This document shows, piece after piece, positions 33,203 through 45,867 of a stretch of DNA of 64,000 bases (positions within the stretch are counted from its first letter, which is position 1; the number at the start of each line of letters is the position of its first letter). The stretch is from Liolophura sinensis (Eukaryota; Mollusca; Polyplacophora; Chitonida; Chitonidae): contig NC_088298.1 in assembly GCF_032854445.1 (NCBI RefSeq), forward strand, positions 23,523,295 to 23,587,294. Reading direction: 5' to 3'. The notes under the pieces were generated by a model. It was not told where the DNA came from. It searched no databases and was given only the letters and a program-made list of their open reading frames with translations. The translations under genes were made by a program, and so were the position numbers.

Positions 33203-35383
33203 CTGAAACAACAACAACAGCAGCAGTTCGGATTTTACATCACTTTGAGTAGTTTAAAGCTGTAACGATGCGTTTGGGGCGTTTCTAGATAATTTCATTA
33301 CAACAGAAACATGCTAGCAAGAGACAACAACACCAAACCTGCAAAATTCGTGTAGGTTAGGAACTTGCAGGAGTATTTTCTGTAGAATCACTGCACCGGC
33401 CTGCCACATATTTTGCACACCGGTAGGCATTTGAAGCGTTTCTGGAAAACATGCCAGCAAGAGGCTACAACACCAAGCCTGCGATACGTATTTCGTGGAC
33501 CACAGGAGCTTGCAAATGTGACCATCGTGGGAATAAATACAAACTCTGACAAAATGCTCTGGAAAGTATGCTGTCTTTGGGAAATTTGAGGAGCGGATGG
33601 TAAAATACAAAGCATGTTTTGGTTTAAAAATGGGTACTTCAGCAGGAAGGAATGTTGAGACAGAAAATTCTAAAAAACCGCGGTAGATGAGGTCATACTC
33701 TCGTGGAAGAAATGGAATGAAGAGAATCAGGGATGCGTGGACAAACTGGGATTTAAGAGCGGAAGCATATACCTCAAATGGAAGGGATGTATTGGCTAAT
33801 GCAAAGCAAATTCATGTATGGTTCTATTAAGCGTTTTGTAGTCTCATAGCTAAGAAATGAATCATGACAACATTCTTAATTTAAATGACCAGCAATTCTG
33901 CAGATATAGCAAATGTATGCGACAGATAATATGTGCAACAAGCGAAAGATCAATGACTAAATGAGATACGTGCTAGACGATATGACATAATACCACTATA
34001 TAGAGACAGAGGAATATTGTAAAGAGATTGGGGGGAAAGCAATATATATATATATATAAACGACCAGCCATGGATTGGAAAATGGTAAAAGAGAAAGACT
34101 AGCGTTGAAAATCTAACGATTTTCTGCTGACTAATCCCTTCTACCCTCATCAGAAAAGAATTCTATCCTAAGCAAAAACCAAGCTTCTAAGAAGGGAGTT
34201 CTGGAAGTGTGATATAACCCTATGTCACAGACATACATATATGCATATTTCACGACAGGCCATCCCTTGGTATAAAGTTATTGAAAGGTTAGTATATTTT
34301 GATTGGGTTCCATTGTGTTATATACACAAAACGAATGGTATAATCAATTTTGACTTCTGGAAGAAAGGTTTTAAGTGGCAGTTACCTTAAGAGATTAATA
34401 TTTAACAGGTAAAAACTTTGAATTCATGTATGAAGTGACACAAGATCATAAAACTAATCAACAACACTGCGTCAGAAGGCATCTGTTCGCAGAATAGCTT
34501 TCCGCACAACAGAACAGAACAATATACTAATAGGCTATAAAGTCACACGCAATCATATAAGCACGGTAAGGGGGTGGTGGTCTGAAAGGAAGATATGTCA
34601 GGAAAAGCACTTTATCTGAACCTAAATACATACATATCTCAAGGTATGGAATGGAACCATTTTAACAGCTATGCGCATATCAAAAGAGAAGTGGTGTATA
34701 GCAGCTCAAAGGATGTGAGATATCCAAAGGAGGTAAACTGGATAAGCATCGCAGTAGGAACAAGGCATCTAGGCGTATATCTGGACATGCTACAATATAG
34801 AAGCATAAACATGTTATGACTTGCAAAAGGTGAAAATGTTATATACTGAGCATTTAAATACTCAGTAATTACTTAAACTGCAATGCCAAATTTCAGTATT
34901 TTGCAATATTCATACACCACAGAATGATCCAAAGCCAATCGTTATATACTTCAGAGCTACAATTTGCAACAAACCAAATTAATTAATGGATTGCAAACAA
35001 AATATAATCCTTTTCCAACGACATTAAATCCTTAGCTAATTACAGAAAGATTCATGACTCAATGGAAACTTTATCTGATTTGGACAGAGAAATTTACAGA
35101 ATGTGAGTTATGCTTTTATAGCAAGACATTTTACTGGCTGACTGAAAACAAAAGACGACTGTCGGGATCGTCATTGTTCTCTGGATACAAAGATACCATT
35201 TAAAAATCATACGCAACACTTAATGAGATGAAGAAAATGAATAGGAGATAGAGGTTATGAATCAAGCCCATCGGAGATAGAAGACCATCACATCTAACTC
35301 TTTAGTTTGCTTGATAGTGATCTCTGAATGAATCTATCTCCATTCTGTGGTTGTCTTTCTTCAGAGCATATGAGGTTACTCAC
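33203..35383 (-). other. Intron, nothing clear
   Basis: A 2.2 kb intron. Around 33310-33500 a sequence of roughly 130 bp seems duplicated (ATGCTAGCAAGAGACAACAA and ATGCCAGCAAGAGGCTACAA, each followed by CACCAAgCCTGC). A TATATATATATATA run lies near 34042. No exon or dispersed element is seen. Confidence 0.45.
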
Positions 35384-35407
35384 GTGTAGGATCAGCGAGG
35401 TCTGGTA
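35384..35407 (-). CDS. Linker exon (24 nt), type A
   Basis: Phase 1-1 exon PDLADPT with acceptor tgccttttcag and donor C|GTGAGT. T|TA makes Leu after VWA 10. Confidence 0.8.
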
Positions 35408-35520
35408 CTGAAAAGGCAAATGTGTATATAATTATCTCTTCGGTGTCTCTTCAATTTTCGCTGATACATTGATATCTTGGCTGGCAGCGTGTCAGAATTA
35501 TGTTCTACACAGGCTATAAT

Positions 35521-35745
35521 TTATTTATTTATTTATTTAATTGATTGGTGTTATTTTACTTACTCGACGGTGACCAGTATTATGGTGGGTGGAAACCCGG
35601 TAAAGCCCTGAGGAAACCCATGAATATTCGCAGGTTGCTGCAGACCTTCCCACGTACAGCCAGAGAGGAAGCCAGCATAAGCTGGACTTCAACTCACAGC
35701 AACCGCATTGGGGAGAGGCGCCTGTGTCATTGTACAACGCTGACA
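35521..35745 (+). repeat. SINE-like element, family A, near full length
   Basis: (TTTA)n, TTGATTGGTG, ACTCGACGGTGACCAGTATT, ATGGTGGGTGGAAACCCGGT, CGCAGGTTGCTGCAGACCTT, CCCACGTACAGCCAGAGAGG, AAGCCAGCATAAGCTGGACT, TCAACTCACAGCAACCGCAT and GGGGAGAGGCGCCTGTGTCA. It shows parts beyond the core that most copies have lost. Confidence 0.88.
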
Positions 35746-36159
35746 TTGGTATACCAGCCGTCAAACAAAATGGAGGTTCCAGGTCAATAATCGCAAAACG
35801 ATAAAGATGTTTTGTACACAAAATCTTCCTGAAATGTTGTATATTTTTGACAGTCAAGGTCAAAACCACTGAAAGTAAGAAAAATGTGTTTGGGAACACA
35901 AAGATTCCTGTCCACGGAGTAACTTATCAATGGCTGGATACGTTTACACCTATTAGTAGCAAACCAAATGTCAGCTCCAGGAGGTTACCAGAGATAGAAT
36001 GTTTTATAGCTTGTTGAATCTAGGGGAAAATGAAAACAAACCGGCCGAATGAAAATAAAAGTATCCCTATGTAAACATTAAATGCTCTCTTTTCTAATCA
36101 ATTTTAGAAAAGCTTGCCTAGTTAAGTACTGAATATTAAAGATAGTAGTGACAACTCAC

Positions 36160-36711
36160 ATTGTCTGATGCGATCGAGCACTTTGCCTGGAGTCTGTTTC
36201 ATATCATTGGGGGATCGTACATTGAAGGTGTTGTCTGGGCCAGGCTGTGAAGCGATAGACTCCAGTTCAGTCGTGTCTCTCTGCCCGAGGCCCACGGGAT
36301 ATACCTGTACCCCTTCATTTCTCAGTCTCTGTGCCTCGTCTAAAGTGTCCCACTTGTCAAGAGAGGGTTTGGAGGTCAACAGAACGGCTATGTTGTTGGC
36401 CAACGGCCTATCTCCGTTGTTCTGGGAGAAAAAATTTGTTCTAGCCAATCTCAAACCAGCGGCTGTGTTCGACTGTCCACCAGTTCTCTGGAATCCGTCA
36501 ATGCCGGCTAAGACCACGTCCTGTTTGGTAAACTGATTCAGGTAGAACTCCGGTCTAGCGGAATTGCTGTAGGTCAAGGCACCGATTCTTGTGTTCCCAG
36601 AGTCCACATCAAAACGCTTGGCAAGGTCCGTAGCAAACTGCCGAGCGCGGTTGAATTGACCTGAAGGCATGGATGCGTCCACAATAAAGACAACATCCCT
36701 CCCGTTTTTGT
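36160..36711 (-). CDS. VWA module 10 exon
   Basis: A 552-nt phase 1-1 exon reads (N)KNGRDVVFIVDASMPSGQF, TRIGALTYSNSARPEFYL, GGQSNTAAGLRLARTNFF, LANNIAVLLTSKPSLDKW, VYPVGLGQRDTTELESIAS, PDNTFNVRSPNDMKQTPG and ends DRIRQ. DASMP and LTSKPS replace two MIDAS elements. Closest to the tandem-array modules 4-9, so it is probably their founder type. The acceptor is gcgtttacag and the donor T|GTGAGT. Confidence 0.94.
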
Positions 36712-38826
36712 CTGTAAACGCAAAAAAAAACAATTTTTACTTGATTATTGTTTAAAGTCGTACGTAAGAATTTTTTACTTAAAGAACGGCGATTTCGAAG
36801 GAAACTGAGTAAACGCCTTCTCACTGCACCTGCCAATCCTAGCTGTCAAAAAAAGGAGCCATCATAAAACAGTACTGTGGGTTGACCGAGTATGGATTAT
36901 CTCCCTTTGGACTGACAAGCGCGATTGTATAGTTTAATGTCAGTTAGTTCCCTTTCATTGTTTTCGTATAGTTAGAGGTAAAGAAAACGTGAGATCGCTG
37001 TACATCCGGAACCACATCGCCAGTGTGTTCCACTGCAATTTCTATTGGTAGTTCGAGACATTCCACCCCCACCAAAGATGTGATTACGTTATTGTGAGTA
37101 GCAATACTGTTTCTTGTGCACCTTGTAACCCGAGGGATGGTTATTTTCTTTTCTTAAACGAAGGATTGTTCAATGATGGTAATTTGCTCAAAGACCATGT
37201 GTTAACCTAATTTCTCCATATGTAACGTTGTTGTTGACACTTACTTTATGACAACGAGTTCACTGGTGTATTTACCAAACACTATACCTGGTATGCGTAC
37301 GTTAAGAGATATCACGAGATCATAACCTTTGACAAGAAGTTGTAAACTTGCCGCCATTTTAAACACTGTTTTCGCCGTTGCTTCGCACTATCATTCCAGA
37401 TGAAATCTTCGACAGAATTCAGAAGTCAGAAATCCCACCGATATCTCGTAAGCTCACATCACCTAGTGCGATCTTGTCGGCCGTTCTGGAATTCTAACGC
37501 GATTTTCGGCGAGAAGGTCTAGAAAACACGCCCGGGAGACAAATGGTTATATTAAAGCTTGTGATAAAAATCGGGCTCATTCTGAACAAATGAAAATAGC
37601 AGCTGAACTCCTCAGCCCTCAAAAATTATATACCCTGCTCGATAGAACCTCAAGGAAGAAAACGGTTTCTATTCCAAATGTCCAAGTTTATGATATGGAA
37701 AAAATCTCTGAGAGACAGTTTCTGTCTTCATGATACAAAGGAAGGTAAAAGGTACCGCTAGGAGAAGACGACTCTAACAAATAGTCTACAGATTTTGCTT
37801 GACACCATTTTGACCTGGGAATGCTGTTGTGGTTTATTCCGATAAACCTTTTACATATACGTTGTATGCAGGACTGAACAAAACACTGAAGATGAAGTTT
37901 GACCTCAGAAAGTAAGCCATCAATGTCTTAAAGTACGAATTACGTACAAATAGCGTTGTTATTGTTGTAATATATGATTATTTTGATTCTTCCCCGAGAA
38001 AAAGTTTTTAATTTGCAATCAACACCATTTCATACCCTTCTTTACCTTTCCCTTGTTGGATCTTAATCTATAGGAAGTGAACAGTCTACAATGGAATAGG
38101 AGGTATAGAATATATTTTCTAAGCACCACTATGTGATCACTTTTCGTTTAGAAAGAAAGAAAAAGGAAGATAAAGCCCATAACTTCGAAAATGGAAGAAA
38201 AAATGGGTAGGTGCAATTTTAATGGGTTGGCCATGTAACACCAACCACACACTTTTTAATTTTACGCTTGACACCTACAATTTACTGATAAACCAGTAAT
38301 ATGCAACTTAATGTACGAAAAAGCACATCTATGAGTTACGATGACTGCAAACCTTCATGAATTTCATTTCTATACGTTAAGAGATATCACGATATCATAC
38401 GTAACGATTGTTATGCCAATTATGCTGTTTAAACTGCAGATGTCTGTAACGACAGACTTAAAATACCAACTGCTACATATATGAGTTACAATAACCATTT
38501 TTTTTCCACATTTTTCAATATTTCACAGATTTACGTTTGTGGTTCTGAGAGATCGAGGGGACAAAACATTGGGACAATGGACAGACGAACAGACAGACAC
38601 GCGACAAAACTCGTGCTCTAAGGATTTACTTTATTTATTTATTTGATTGGTGTTTTACGCCGTGCTTAAGAATATTTCACTTATACGACGGCGGCCAGTA
38701 TTATGGTGGGAGGAAACCGGGCAGAACCCGGGGGAAACCCACGACCGTCCGCGGTTTCCACACACTGCTGTAGGGAGCTGGGGAGTATAAACTAATGTGA
38801 TGCAATTAATCGAATGTCATACTCAC
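36712..38826 (-). other. Intron with SINE copies
   Basis: A 2.1 kb intron. A degenerate family A fragment lies at 36735-36810 and a good copy at 38630-38757. A TACGTTAAGAGATATCACGA phrase occurs twice (about 37297 and 38374) followed by similar ATCATA sequence, suggesting an internal duplication. No exon is seen. Confidence 0.5.
38630..38757 (+). repeat. SINE-like element, family A
   Basis: TTTATTTATTTATTTGATTG, GTGTTTTACGCCGTGCTTAA, GAATATTTCACTTATACGAC, GGCGGCCAGTATTATGGTGG, GAGGAAACCGGGCAGAACCC and GGGGGAAACCCACGACCGTC. A very well-preserved core. Confidence 0.88.
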
Positions 38827-38865
38827 TGGGTGCCAAAGTTTGAGGCGATTTAGAATCCGTCGGTT
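38827..38865 (-). CDS. Linker exon (39 nt)
   Basis: Phase 1-1 exon PTDSKSPQTLAP with acceptor tgattttttcag and donor A|GTGAGT. It corresponds to the QTDSQTTPQTLAP linkers of the tandem array but is one codon shorter. A|AC makes Asn before KNGRDVV of VWA 10. Confidence 0.85.
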
Positions 38866-39046
38866 CTGAAAAAATCAGGCACAAATCCAAAATTTACAAA
38901 ATCATGGAGAAGAATAAAACTCTTTACAGAAATCTCACCATGGCATAGCTTCATTGGTCTAGACTAAGAATGCTCAGATCTCATAAATTCAAGAACATGT
39001 TAAAAATTAACATAGGGACACTTAAAGAATAAATGCGTTTACTCAC

Positions 39047-39070
39047 TTGTCCCAGGTTGTTGATCCGGCA
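39047..39070 (-). CDS. Linker exon (24 nt), array type 1
   Basis: Phase 1-1 exon PDQQPGT with acceptor attccatacag and donor A|GTGAGT. C|TG makes Leu after VWA 9. Confidence 0.85.
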
Positions 39071-39291
39071 CTGTATGGAATAAACAAAAAGTAATCAGTT
39101 AATAAAAGTGTGGCAATGTACTTCTTATACGACAAGAGAGCGTATTACAAAAGACAAAATTATCTTTAAAATCTGTAATTCTGGTACATGTACGGCAACA
39201 CAGCAGCTGTGTCGGCAGGAAGCTTAGAGAAACATATAATTATGTCCAGCAACCAAAGGAAAATATTGACCATCTCTGCTGTGAGACTCAC

Positions 39292-39843
39292 GTTGTCTGA
39301 TCCTGTCGACGACTCTGCCGGGAACCTGGTTCATATCATCAGGCGATCTAACATTAAAGCTGTTGTCTCGACCCGGCGGTGTGGCGATAGAATCTAGTTC
39401 ACTTGTGTCTCTCTGTCCCAGACCCACGGTGTACACCTGGGCTCCTGCGTTCCTCAGCCTCTGGGCTTCTTGCACTGTGCCCCTTCTGTCCACAGACTGT
39501 TGAGAGGTGAGAAGGAGGACAATGTTGTTGGCCAAAGGTCGATCCCCATTGCCCTGTGAGAACATATCTGTCCTGGTTGTCCTCAGAGCCGAGGCTGTGT
39601 TGGAGCGGCCGCCTGTCCTCCGCAGGTTGTCAATGCCCGAGAGAACGTCAGATTGTTTGTTGTAGCGATTCAAGTAAAACCAGCTTCTTGGTGAATCACT
39701 GTAGGTCATGGCACCAATTCTTGTGTCACCGGAATCCACGTTAAACCGCTGGGCAAAGTTCCTGGCGAACTGACGTCCCTGGTTAAACTGGTCCTGTGGC
39801 ATGGAGGCATCCAAAAGTATGGCAACATCTCTTCCGTTTTTGC
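39292..39843 (-). CDS. VWA module 9 exon (array copy 5)
   Basis: A 552-nt phase 1-1 exon reads (S)KNGRDVAILLDASMPQDQF, TRIGAMTYSDSPRSWFYL, GGRSNTASALRTTRTDMF, LANNIVLLLTSQQSVDRR, VYTVGLGQRDTSELDSIAT, RDNSFNVRSPDDMNQVPG and ends DRIRQ. It carries the EAQRLR and LDSIAT variants. The MIDAS is lost (DASMP, LTSQQS). The acceptor is tcatctag and the donor C|GTGAGT. Confidence 0.95.
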
Positions 39844-40071
39844 CTAGATGACAAATGGAATCGGCAATGTATAAGTATACTGAAATATATTTTACTTAAG
39901 ACAAAAAAGATTAAAAAATAGCAACTAAAAAGACATTTTACGGCGAAGATTATGTTATGCCAAACATTGAAATTTAGCAAAGGTTTTGCATATTGTATCG
40001 GAGAAGTGGATCAACAGAAAATGTCTAAAACTTTTGCCAGGAAAATGACAACTTTGTACCATAATACTCAC

Positions 40072-40113
40072 TTGGTGTCAGTGTTTGCGGAGTGGTTTGT
40101 GAATCTGTTTGTT
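40072..40113 (-). CDS. Linker exon (42 nt), array type 2
   Basis: Phase 1-1 exon QTDSQTTPQTLTP with acceptor ctttttag and donor A|GTGAGT. This copy has Thr where the others have Ala (GTGTCA on plus). Confidence 0.86.
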
Positions 40114-40306
40114 CTAAAAAGGAAAAAATGAATGTTTACATCATATTTCGTGGAAAACTATATATCAGTTTCACTAACATAAAATGTTTAAAAAGAAAGA
40201 GTTAATCTTACTGGTAGACACAATTTCAAGTTGAGTTTTGTCTCCAAGCAATAAATCTCTTTGAGACTGTCTTTCGTAAATAACAAGAAGGAAATTTTTT
40301 ACTTAC

Positions 40307-40330
40307 TTGTCCCAGGTTGTTGGTCAGGCA
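40307..40330 (-). CDS. Linker exon (24 nt), array type 1
   Basis: Phase 1-1 exon PDQQPGT with acceptor ctgttcccag and donor A|GTAAGT. It follows VWA 8 in the transcript, with A|AA making Lys at the join to the type 2 linker. Confidence 0.86.
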
Positions 40331-40794
40331 CTGGGAACAGAAACACAGAAAAACGTTGGTATAGTGAAAGATTAATACTGCAAAATCTTACAATTATACA
40401 TGGATTGCCTCAAAATATAATTAAAGCCTCACAGCATATGTAGTAAAACCAGCGTATTACCGGTGAAATCCGCTCACTTGGCAATTCACCTCAGGTTTTA
40501 TTCTAACTGTTCATGTGTATATGCCTAAAGTTAGCAACATATACGCCCATTAGGATCATGGCATGACAAGAATTAGACCAAATATTTGTAATGATGACAG
40601 CTGCTAATTATTAGACGTCACTAGTCTGGAATTACTCAAAATGCTGTATTGTTTTCAAATTTAACACACAACCAGATCAAACAAGGCGCCCATCAACAGA
40701 GTCTTTAATTTATCCCATTAGAACAAACATGAAAAGGGTATATTCAATTCCAAATTTTAAGTAGCCTGACGATAATCTCTCTTGTGACACTCAC

Positions 40795-41346
40795 GCTGTC
40801 TGATCCTGTCAACGACTCTGCCAGGAACCTGGTTCATATCGTCAGGCGATCTAACATTAAAGCTGTTGTCTCGACCCGGCGGTGTGGCGATAGAATCTAG
40901 TTCACTTGTGTCTCTCTGTCCCAGACCCACGGTGTACACCTGGGCTCCTGCGTTCCTCAGCCTCGTGGCTTCTTGCACTGTGCCCCTTCTGTCCACAGAC
41001 TGTTGAGAGGTGAGAAGGAGGACAATGTTGTTGGCCAAAGGTCGATCCCCATTGCCCTGTGAGAACATATCTGTCCTGGTTGTCCTCAGAGCCGAGGCTG
41101 TGTTGGAGCGGCCGCCTGTTCTCCGCAGGTTGTCAATGCCCGAGAGAACGTCAGATTGTTTGTTGTAGCGATTCAAGTAAAACCAGCTTCTTGGTGAATC
41201 ACTGTAGGTCATGGCACCAATTCTTGTGTCACCGGAATCCACGTTAAACCTCTGGGCAAAGTTCCTGGCGAACTGACGTCCCTGGTTAAACTGGTCCTGT
41301 GGCATGGAGGCATCCAAAAGTATGGCAACATCTCTTCCGTTTTTGC
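40795..41346 (-). CDS. VWA module 8 exon (array copy 4)
   Basis: A 552-nt phase 1-1 exon nearly identical to module 9. It carries EATRLR instead of EAQRLR and keeps LDSIAT. The donor context is AGCGTGAGT rather than AACGTGAGT. MIDAS residues are lost as in its sisters. Confidence 0.95.
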
Positions 41347-41575
41347 CTAGGTGACAAATGGAATCGGCAATGTATAAGTTTATCGAAATATATTTTACTT
41401 AAGACATAAAAGATTTACAAAGTAGCAACTAAAAAGACATTTTACGGCGAAGATTATGTTATGTCAAACATTTAAATTAAGCAAAGCATTTGCGTATTGC
41501 ATCTGAGAAGTTGATCAACAGAAAATGTCTAAAGCTTTTGCCAGGAAAATGACAACTTTGTACCATAATACTCAC

Positions 41576-41617
41576 TTGGTGCCAGTGTTTGCGGAGTGGT
41601 TTGTGAATCTGTTTGTT
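41576..41617 (-). CDS. Linker exon (42 nt), array type 2
   Basis: Phase 1-1 exon QTDSQTTPQTLAP with acceptor ctttttag and donor A|GTGAGT. A|GC makes Ser before KNGRDVA. Confidence 0.87.
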
Positions 41618-41809
41618 CTAAAAAGGAAAAATTGCACATTTACATCATATTTCGTGGAAAACTATATATCAGTTTCACTAACATAAAATGTTTAAAAAGA
41701 AAGAGTTAATCTTACTGGTAGACACAATTTCAAGTTGAGTTTTGTCTCCAAGCAATAAATCTCTTTGAGACTGTCTTTTGTAAATACCAAGAACGAAATT
41801 TTTACTTAC

Positions 41810-41833
41810 TTGTCCCAGGTTGTTGGTCAGGCA
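41810..41833 (-). CDS. Linker exon (24 nt), array type 1
   Basis: Phase 1-1 exon PDQQPGT with acceptor ctgttcccag and donor A|GTAAGT. Confidence 0.86.
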
Positions 41834-42300
41834 CTGGGAACAGAAACACAGAAAAACGTTCGTACAGTTAAAGGATTAATACTGCAAAATCTTACAATTA
41901 TGCATGGATTGACTCAAAATATAATTAAAGCCTCACAGCATATGTAGTAAAACCAGCGTATTACCGGTGAAATCCGCTCACTTGGCAATTCACCTCAGGT
42001 TTTATTCTAACTGTACATGTATATATGCCTAAAGTTAGCAACGTACACGCCCAATAGGATCATGGCATGACAAGAATTAGATCAAATATTTGTAATGATG
42101 ACAGTTGGAAATTATAAGGCGTCACTAGTCTAGAATTACTAAAAAATGCCTCTATTGTTTTCAAATTTAACACACAAACATATCAGACAAGGCGCCCATC
42201 AACTGAGTCTTTAATTTATCCCATTAGAACAAACATGAAAAGGGTATATTCAATTCCAAATTTTAAGTAGCCTGACGACAATCTCTCTTGTGACACTCAC

Positions 42301-42852
42301 GTTGTCTGATCCTGTCGACGACTCTGCCAGGAACCTGGTTCATATCGTCAGGCGATCTAACATTAAAGCTGTTGTCTCGACCCGGCGGTGTGGCGATAGA
42401 ATCTAGTTCACTTGTGTCTCTCTGTCCCAGACCCACGGTGTACACCTGGGCTCCTGCGTTCCTCAGCCTCTGGGCTTCTTGCACTGTGCCCCTCCTGTCC
42501 ACAGACTGTTGAGAGGTGAGAAGGAGGACAATGTCGTTGGCTAAAGGTCGATCTCCATTGGCCTGTGAGAACATGTCTGTCCTGGTTGTCCTCAGAGCCG
42601 AGGCTGTGTTGGAGCGGCCGCCTGTTCTCCGCAGGTTGTCAATGCCCGAGAGAACGTCAGATTGTTTGTTGTAGCGATTCAAGTAAAACCAGCTTCTTGG
42701 TGAATCACTGTAGGTCATGGCACCAATTCTTGTGTCACCGGAATCCACGTTAAACCTCTGGGCAAAGTTCCTGGCGAACTGACGTCCCTGGTTAAACTGG
42801 TCCTGTGGCATGGAGGCATCCAAAAGTATGGCAACATCTCTTCCGTTTTTGC
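42301..42852 (-). CDS. VWA module 7 exon (array copy 3)
   Basis: A 552-nt phase 1-1 exon of the array type. It carries two private changes, ANGDRPLANDIV where the others have GNGDRPLANNIV, together with EAQRLR and LDSIAT. The MIDAS is lost (DASMP, LTSQQS). Confidence 0.95.
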
Positions 42853-43079
42853 CTAGGTGACAAATGGAATCGGCAATGTATAAGTATATAGAAATATATT
42901 TTACTTAAGACATAAACGATTAAAAAATAGCAACTAAAAAGGCATTTTACGGCGAAGATTATGTTATGCCAAACATTGAAATTTAGCAAAGGTTTTGCAT
43001 ATTGTATCGGAGAAGTGGATCAACAGAAAATGTCTAAAGCTTTTGTCATGAAAATGACAACTTGTACCATAATACTCAC

Positions 43080-43121
43080 TTGGTGCCAGTGGTTGCGGAG
43101 TGGTTTGTGAATCTGTTTGTT
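43080..43121 (-). CDS. Linker exon (42 nt), array type 2
   Basis: Phase 1-1 exon QTDSQTTPQPLAP with acceptor ctttttag and donor A|GTGAGT. It reads Pro where others have Thr (CAACCA for CAAACA). Confidence 0.86.
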
Positions 43122-43314
43122 CTAAAAAGGAAAAAATGAATGTTTACATCATATTTTGTGGAAAACTATATATCAGTTTCACTAACATAAAATGTTTAAA
43201 AATAAACAGTTAATCTTACTGGTAGACACAATATCAAGTTGAGTTTTGTCTCCAAGCAATAAATCTCTTTGAGACTGTCTTTCGTAAATACCAAGAAGGA
43301 AATTTTTTACTTAC

Positions 43315-43338
43315 TTGTCCCAGGTTGTTGGTCAGGCA
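43315..43338 (-). CDS. Linker exon (24 nt), array type 1
   Basis: Phase 1-1 exon PDQQPGT with acceptor ctgttcccag and donor A|GTAAGT. Confidence 0.86.
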
Positions 43339-43805
43339 CTGGGAACAGAAACACAGAAAAACGTTGGTATAGTGAAAAGATTAATACTGGAAACTCTTAC
43401 AATTATACATGGATTGCCTCAAAATATAATAAAAGCCTCACAACATATGTAGTAAAACCAGCGTATTACCGGTGAAATCCGCTCACTTGGCAATTCACCT
43501 CAGGTCTTATTCTAACTGTTCATGTATATATGCCTAAAGTTAGCAACGTACACGCCCAATAGGATCATGGCATGACAAGAGTTAGACCAACTACTTGCAA
43601 TGATGACAGTTGGAAGTTATTAGGCGTCACTAGTCTAGAATTACTAAAAAATGCCTTTATTGTTTTCAAATTTAACATACAAACATAGGAGACAAAACGC
43701 CCATCAGCAGAGTCTTTAATTTATCCCGTTAGAACAAACATGAAAAGGGTATATTCAATTCCAAGTTTTAAGTAGCCTGGCGACAATCTCTCTTGTGACA
43801 CTCAC

Positions 43806-44357
43806 GTTGTCTGATCCTGTCGACGACTCTGCCAGGAACCTGGTTCATATCATCAGGCGATCTAACATTAAAGCTGTTGTCTCGCCCCGGCGGTGTGGCG
43901 ATAGTATCTAGTTCACTTGTGTCTCTCTGTCCCAGACCCACGGTGTACACCTGGGCTCCTGCGTTCCTCAGCCTCGTGGCTTCTTGCACTGTGCCCCTCC
44001 TGTCCACAGACTGTTGAGAGGTGAGAAGGAGGACAATGTTGTTGGCCAAAGGTCGATCCCCATTGCCCTGTGAGAACATATCTGTCCTGGTTGTCCTCAG
44101 AGCCGAGGCTGTGTTGGAGCGGCCGCCTGTTCTCCGCAGGTTGTCAATGCCCGAGAGAACGTCAGATTGTTTGTTGTAGCGATTCAAGTAAAACCAGCTT
44201 CTTGGTGAATCACTGTAGGTCATGGCACCAATTCTTGTGTCACCGGAATCCACGTTAAACCGCTGGGCAAAGTTCCTGGCGAACTGACGTCCCTGGTTAA
44301 ACTGGTCCTGTGGCATGGAGGCATCCAAAAGTATGGCAACATCTCTTCCGTTTTTGC
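43806..44357 (-). CDS. VWA module 6 exon (array copy 2)
   Basis: A 552-nt phase 1-1 exon whose protein is identical to that of module 5, including EATRLR and LDTIAT. Flanking introns are also almost identical to those of copy 1. The MIDAS is lost. Confidence 0.95.
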
Positions 44358-44585
44358 CTAGATGACAAATGGAATCGGCAATGTATAAGTATATAGAAAT
44401 ATATTTTACTTAAGACATAAACGATAAAAAAATAGCAACTAAAAAGGCATTTTACGGCGAAGATTATGTTATGCCAAACATTGAAATTTAGCAAAGGTTT
44501 TGCATATTGTATCAGAGAAGTGGATCAAGAGAAAATGTCTAAAGCTTTTGCCATGAAAATGACAACTTTGTACTATAATACTTAC

Positions 44586-44627
44586 TTGGTGCCAGTGTTT
44601 GCGGAGTGGTTTGTGAATCTGTTTGTT
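44586..44627 (-). CDS. Linker exon (42 nt), array type 2
   Basis: Phase 1-1 exon QTDSQTTPQTLAP with acceptor ctttttag and donor A|GTAAGT (others have GTGAGT). Confidence 0.87.
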
Positions 44628-44824
44628 CTAAAAAGGAAAAAATGAATGTTTACATCATATTTTGTGGAAAACTATATATCAGTTTCACTAACATAAAATG
44701 TTTAAAAAATAAACAGTTAATCTTACTGGTAGTAGACACAATATCAAGTTGAGTTTTGTCTCCAAGCAATAAATCTCTTTGAGACTGTCTTTCGTAAATA
44801 CCAAGAAGGAAATTTTTTACTTAC

Positions 44825-44848
44825 TTGTCCCAGGTTGTTGGTCAGGCA
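44825..44848 (-). CDS. Linker exon (24 nt), array type 1
   Basis: Phase 1-1 exon PDQQPGT with acceptor ctgttcccag and donor A|GTAAGT. Confidence 0.86.
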
Positions 44849-45315
44849 CTGGGAACAGAAACACAGAAAAACGTTGGTATAGTGAAAAGATTAATATTGC
44901 AAAATCTTACGATTTTACATGGATTGCCTCAAAATATAATTAAAGCCTCACAACATATGTAGTAAAACCAGCGTATTACCGGTGAAATCCGCTCACTTGG
45001 CAATTCACCTCAGGTCTTATTCTAACTGTTCATGTATATATGCCTAAAGTTAGCAACGTACACGCCCAATAGGATCATGGCATGACAAGAGTTAGACCAA
45101 CTACTTGCAATGATGACAGTTGGAAGTTATTAGGCGTCACTAGTCTAGAATTACTAAAAAATGCCTTTATTGTTTTCAAATTTAACATACAAACATAGGA
45201 GACAAAACGCCCATCAGCAGAGTCTTTAATTTATCCCGTTAGAACAAACATGAAAAGGGTATATTCAATTCCAAGTTTTAAGTAGCCTGGCGACAATCTC
45301 TCTTGTGACACTCAC

Positions 45316-45867
45316 GTTGTCTGATCCTGTCGACGACTCTGCCAGGAACCTGGTTCATATCATCAGGCGATCTAACATTAAAGCTGTTGTCTCGCCCCGG
45401 CGGTGTGGCGATAGTATCTAGTTCACTTGTGTCTCTCTGTCCCAGACCCACGGTGTACACCTGGGCTCCTGCGTTCCTCAGCCTCGTGGCTTCTTGCACT
45501 GTGCCCCTCCTGTCCACAGACTGTTGAGAGGTGAGAAGGAGGACAATGTTGTTGGCCAAAGGTCGATCCCCATTGCCCTGTGAGAACATATCTGTCCTGG
45601 TTGTCCTCAGAGCCGAGGCTGTGTTGGAGCGGCCGCCTGTTCTCCGCAGGTTGTCAATGCCCGAGAGAACGTCAGATTGTTTGTTGTAGCGATTCAAGTA
45701 AAACCAGCTTCTTGGTGAATCACTGTAGGTCATGGCACCAATTCTTGTGTCACCGGAATCCACGTTAAACCGCTGGGCAAAGTTCCTGGCGAACTGACGT
45801 CCCTGGTTAAACTGGTCCTGTGGCATGGAAGCATCCAAAAGTATGGCAACATCTCTTCCGTTTTTGC
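45316..45867 (-). CDS. VWA module 5 exon (array copy 1)
   Basis: First of the five near-identical modules in transcript order. A 552-nt phase 1-1 exon with the same layout as module 9 and the LDTIAT and EATRLR variants. The MIDAS is lost (DASMP, LTSQQS). No framing Cys. Its upstream intron carries a SINE-like insertion at 46015-46240 that the other array copies lack. Confidence 0.95.
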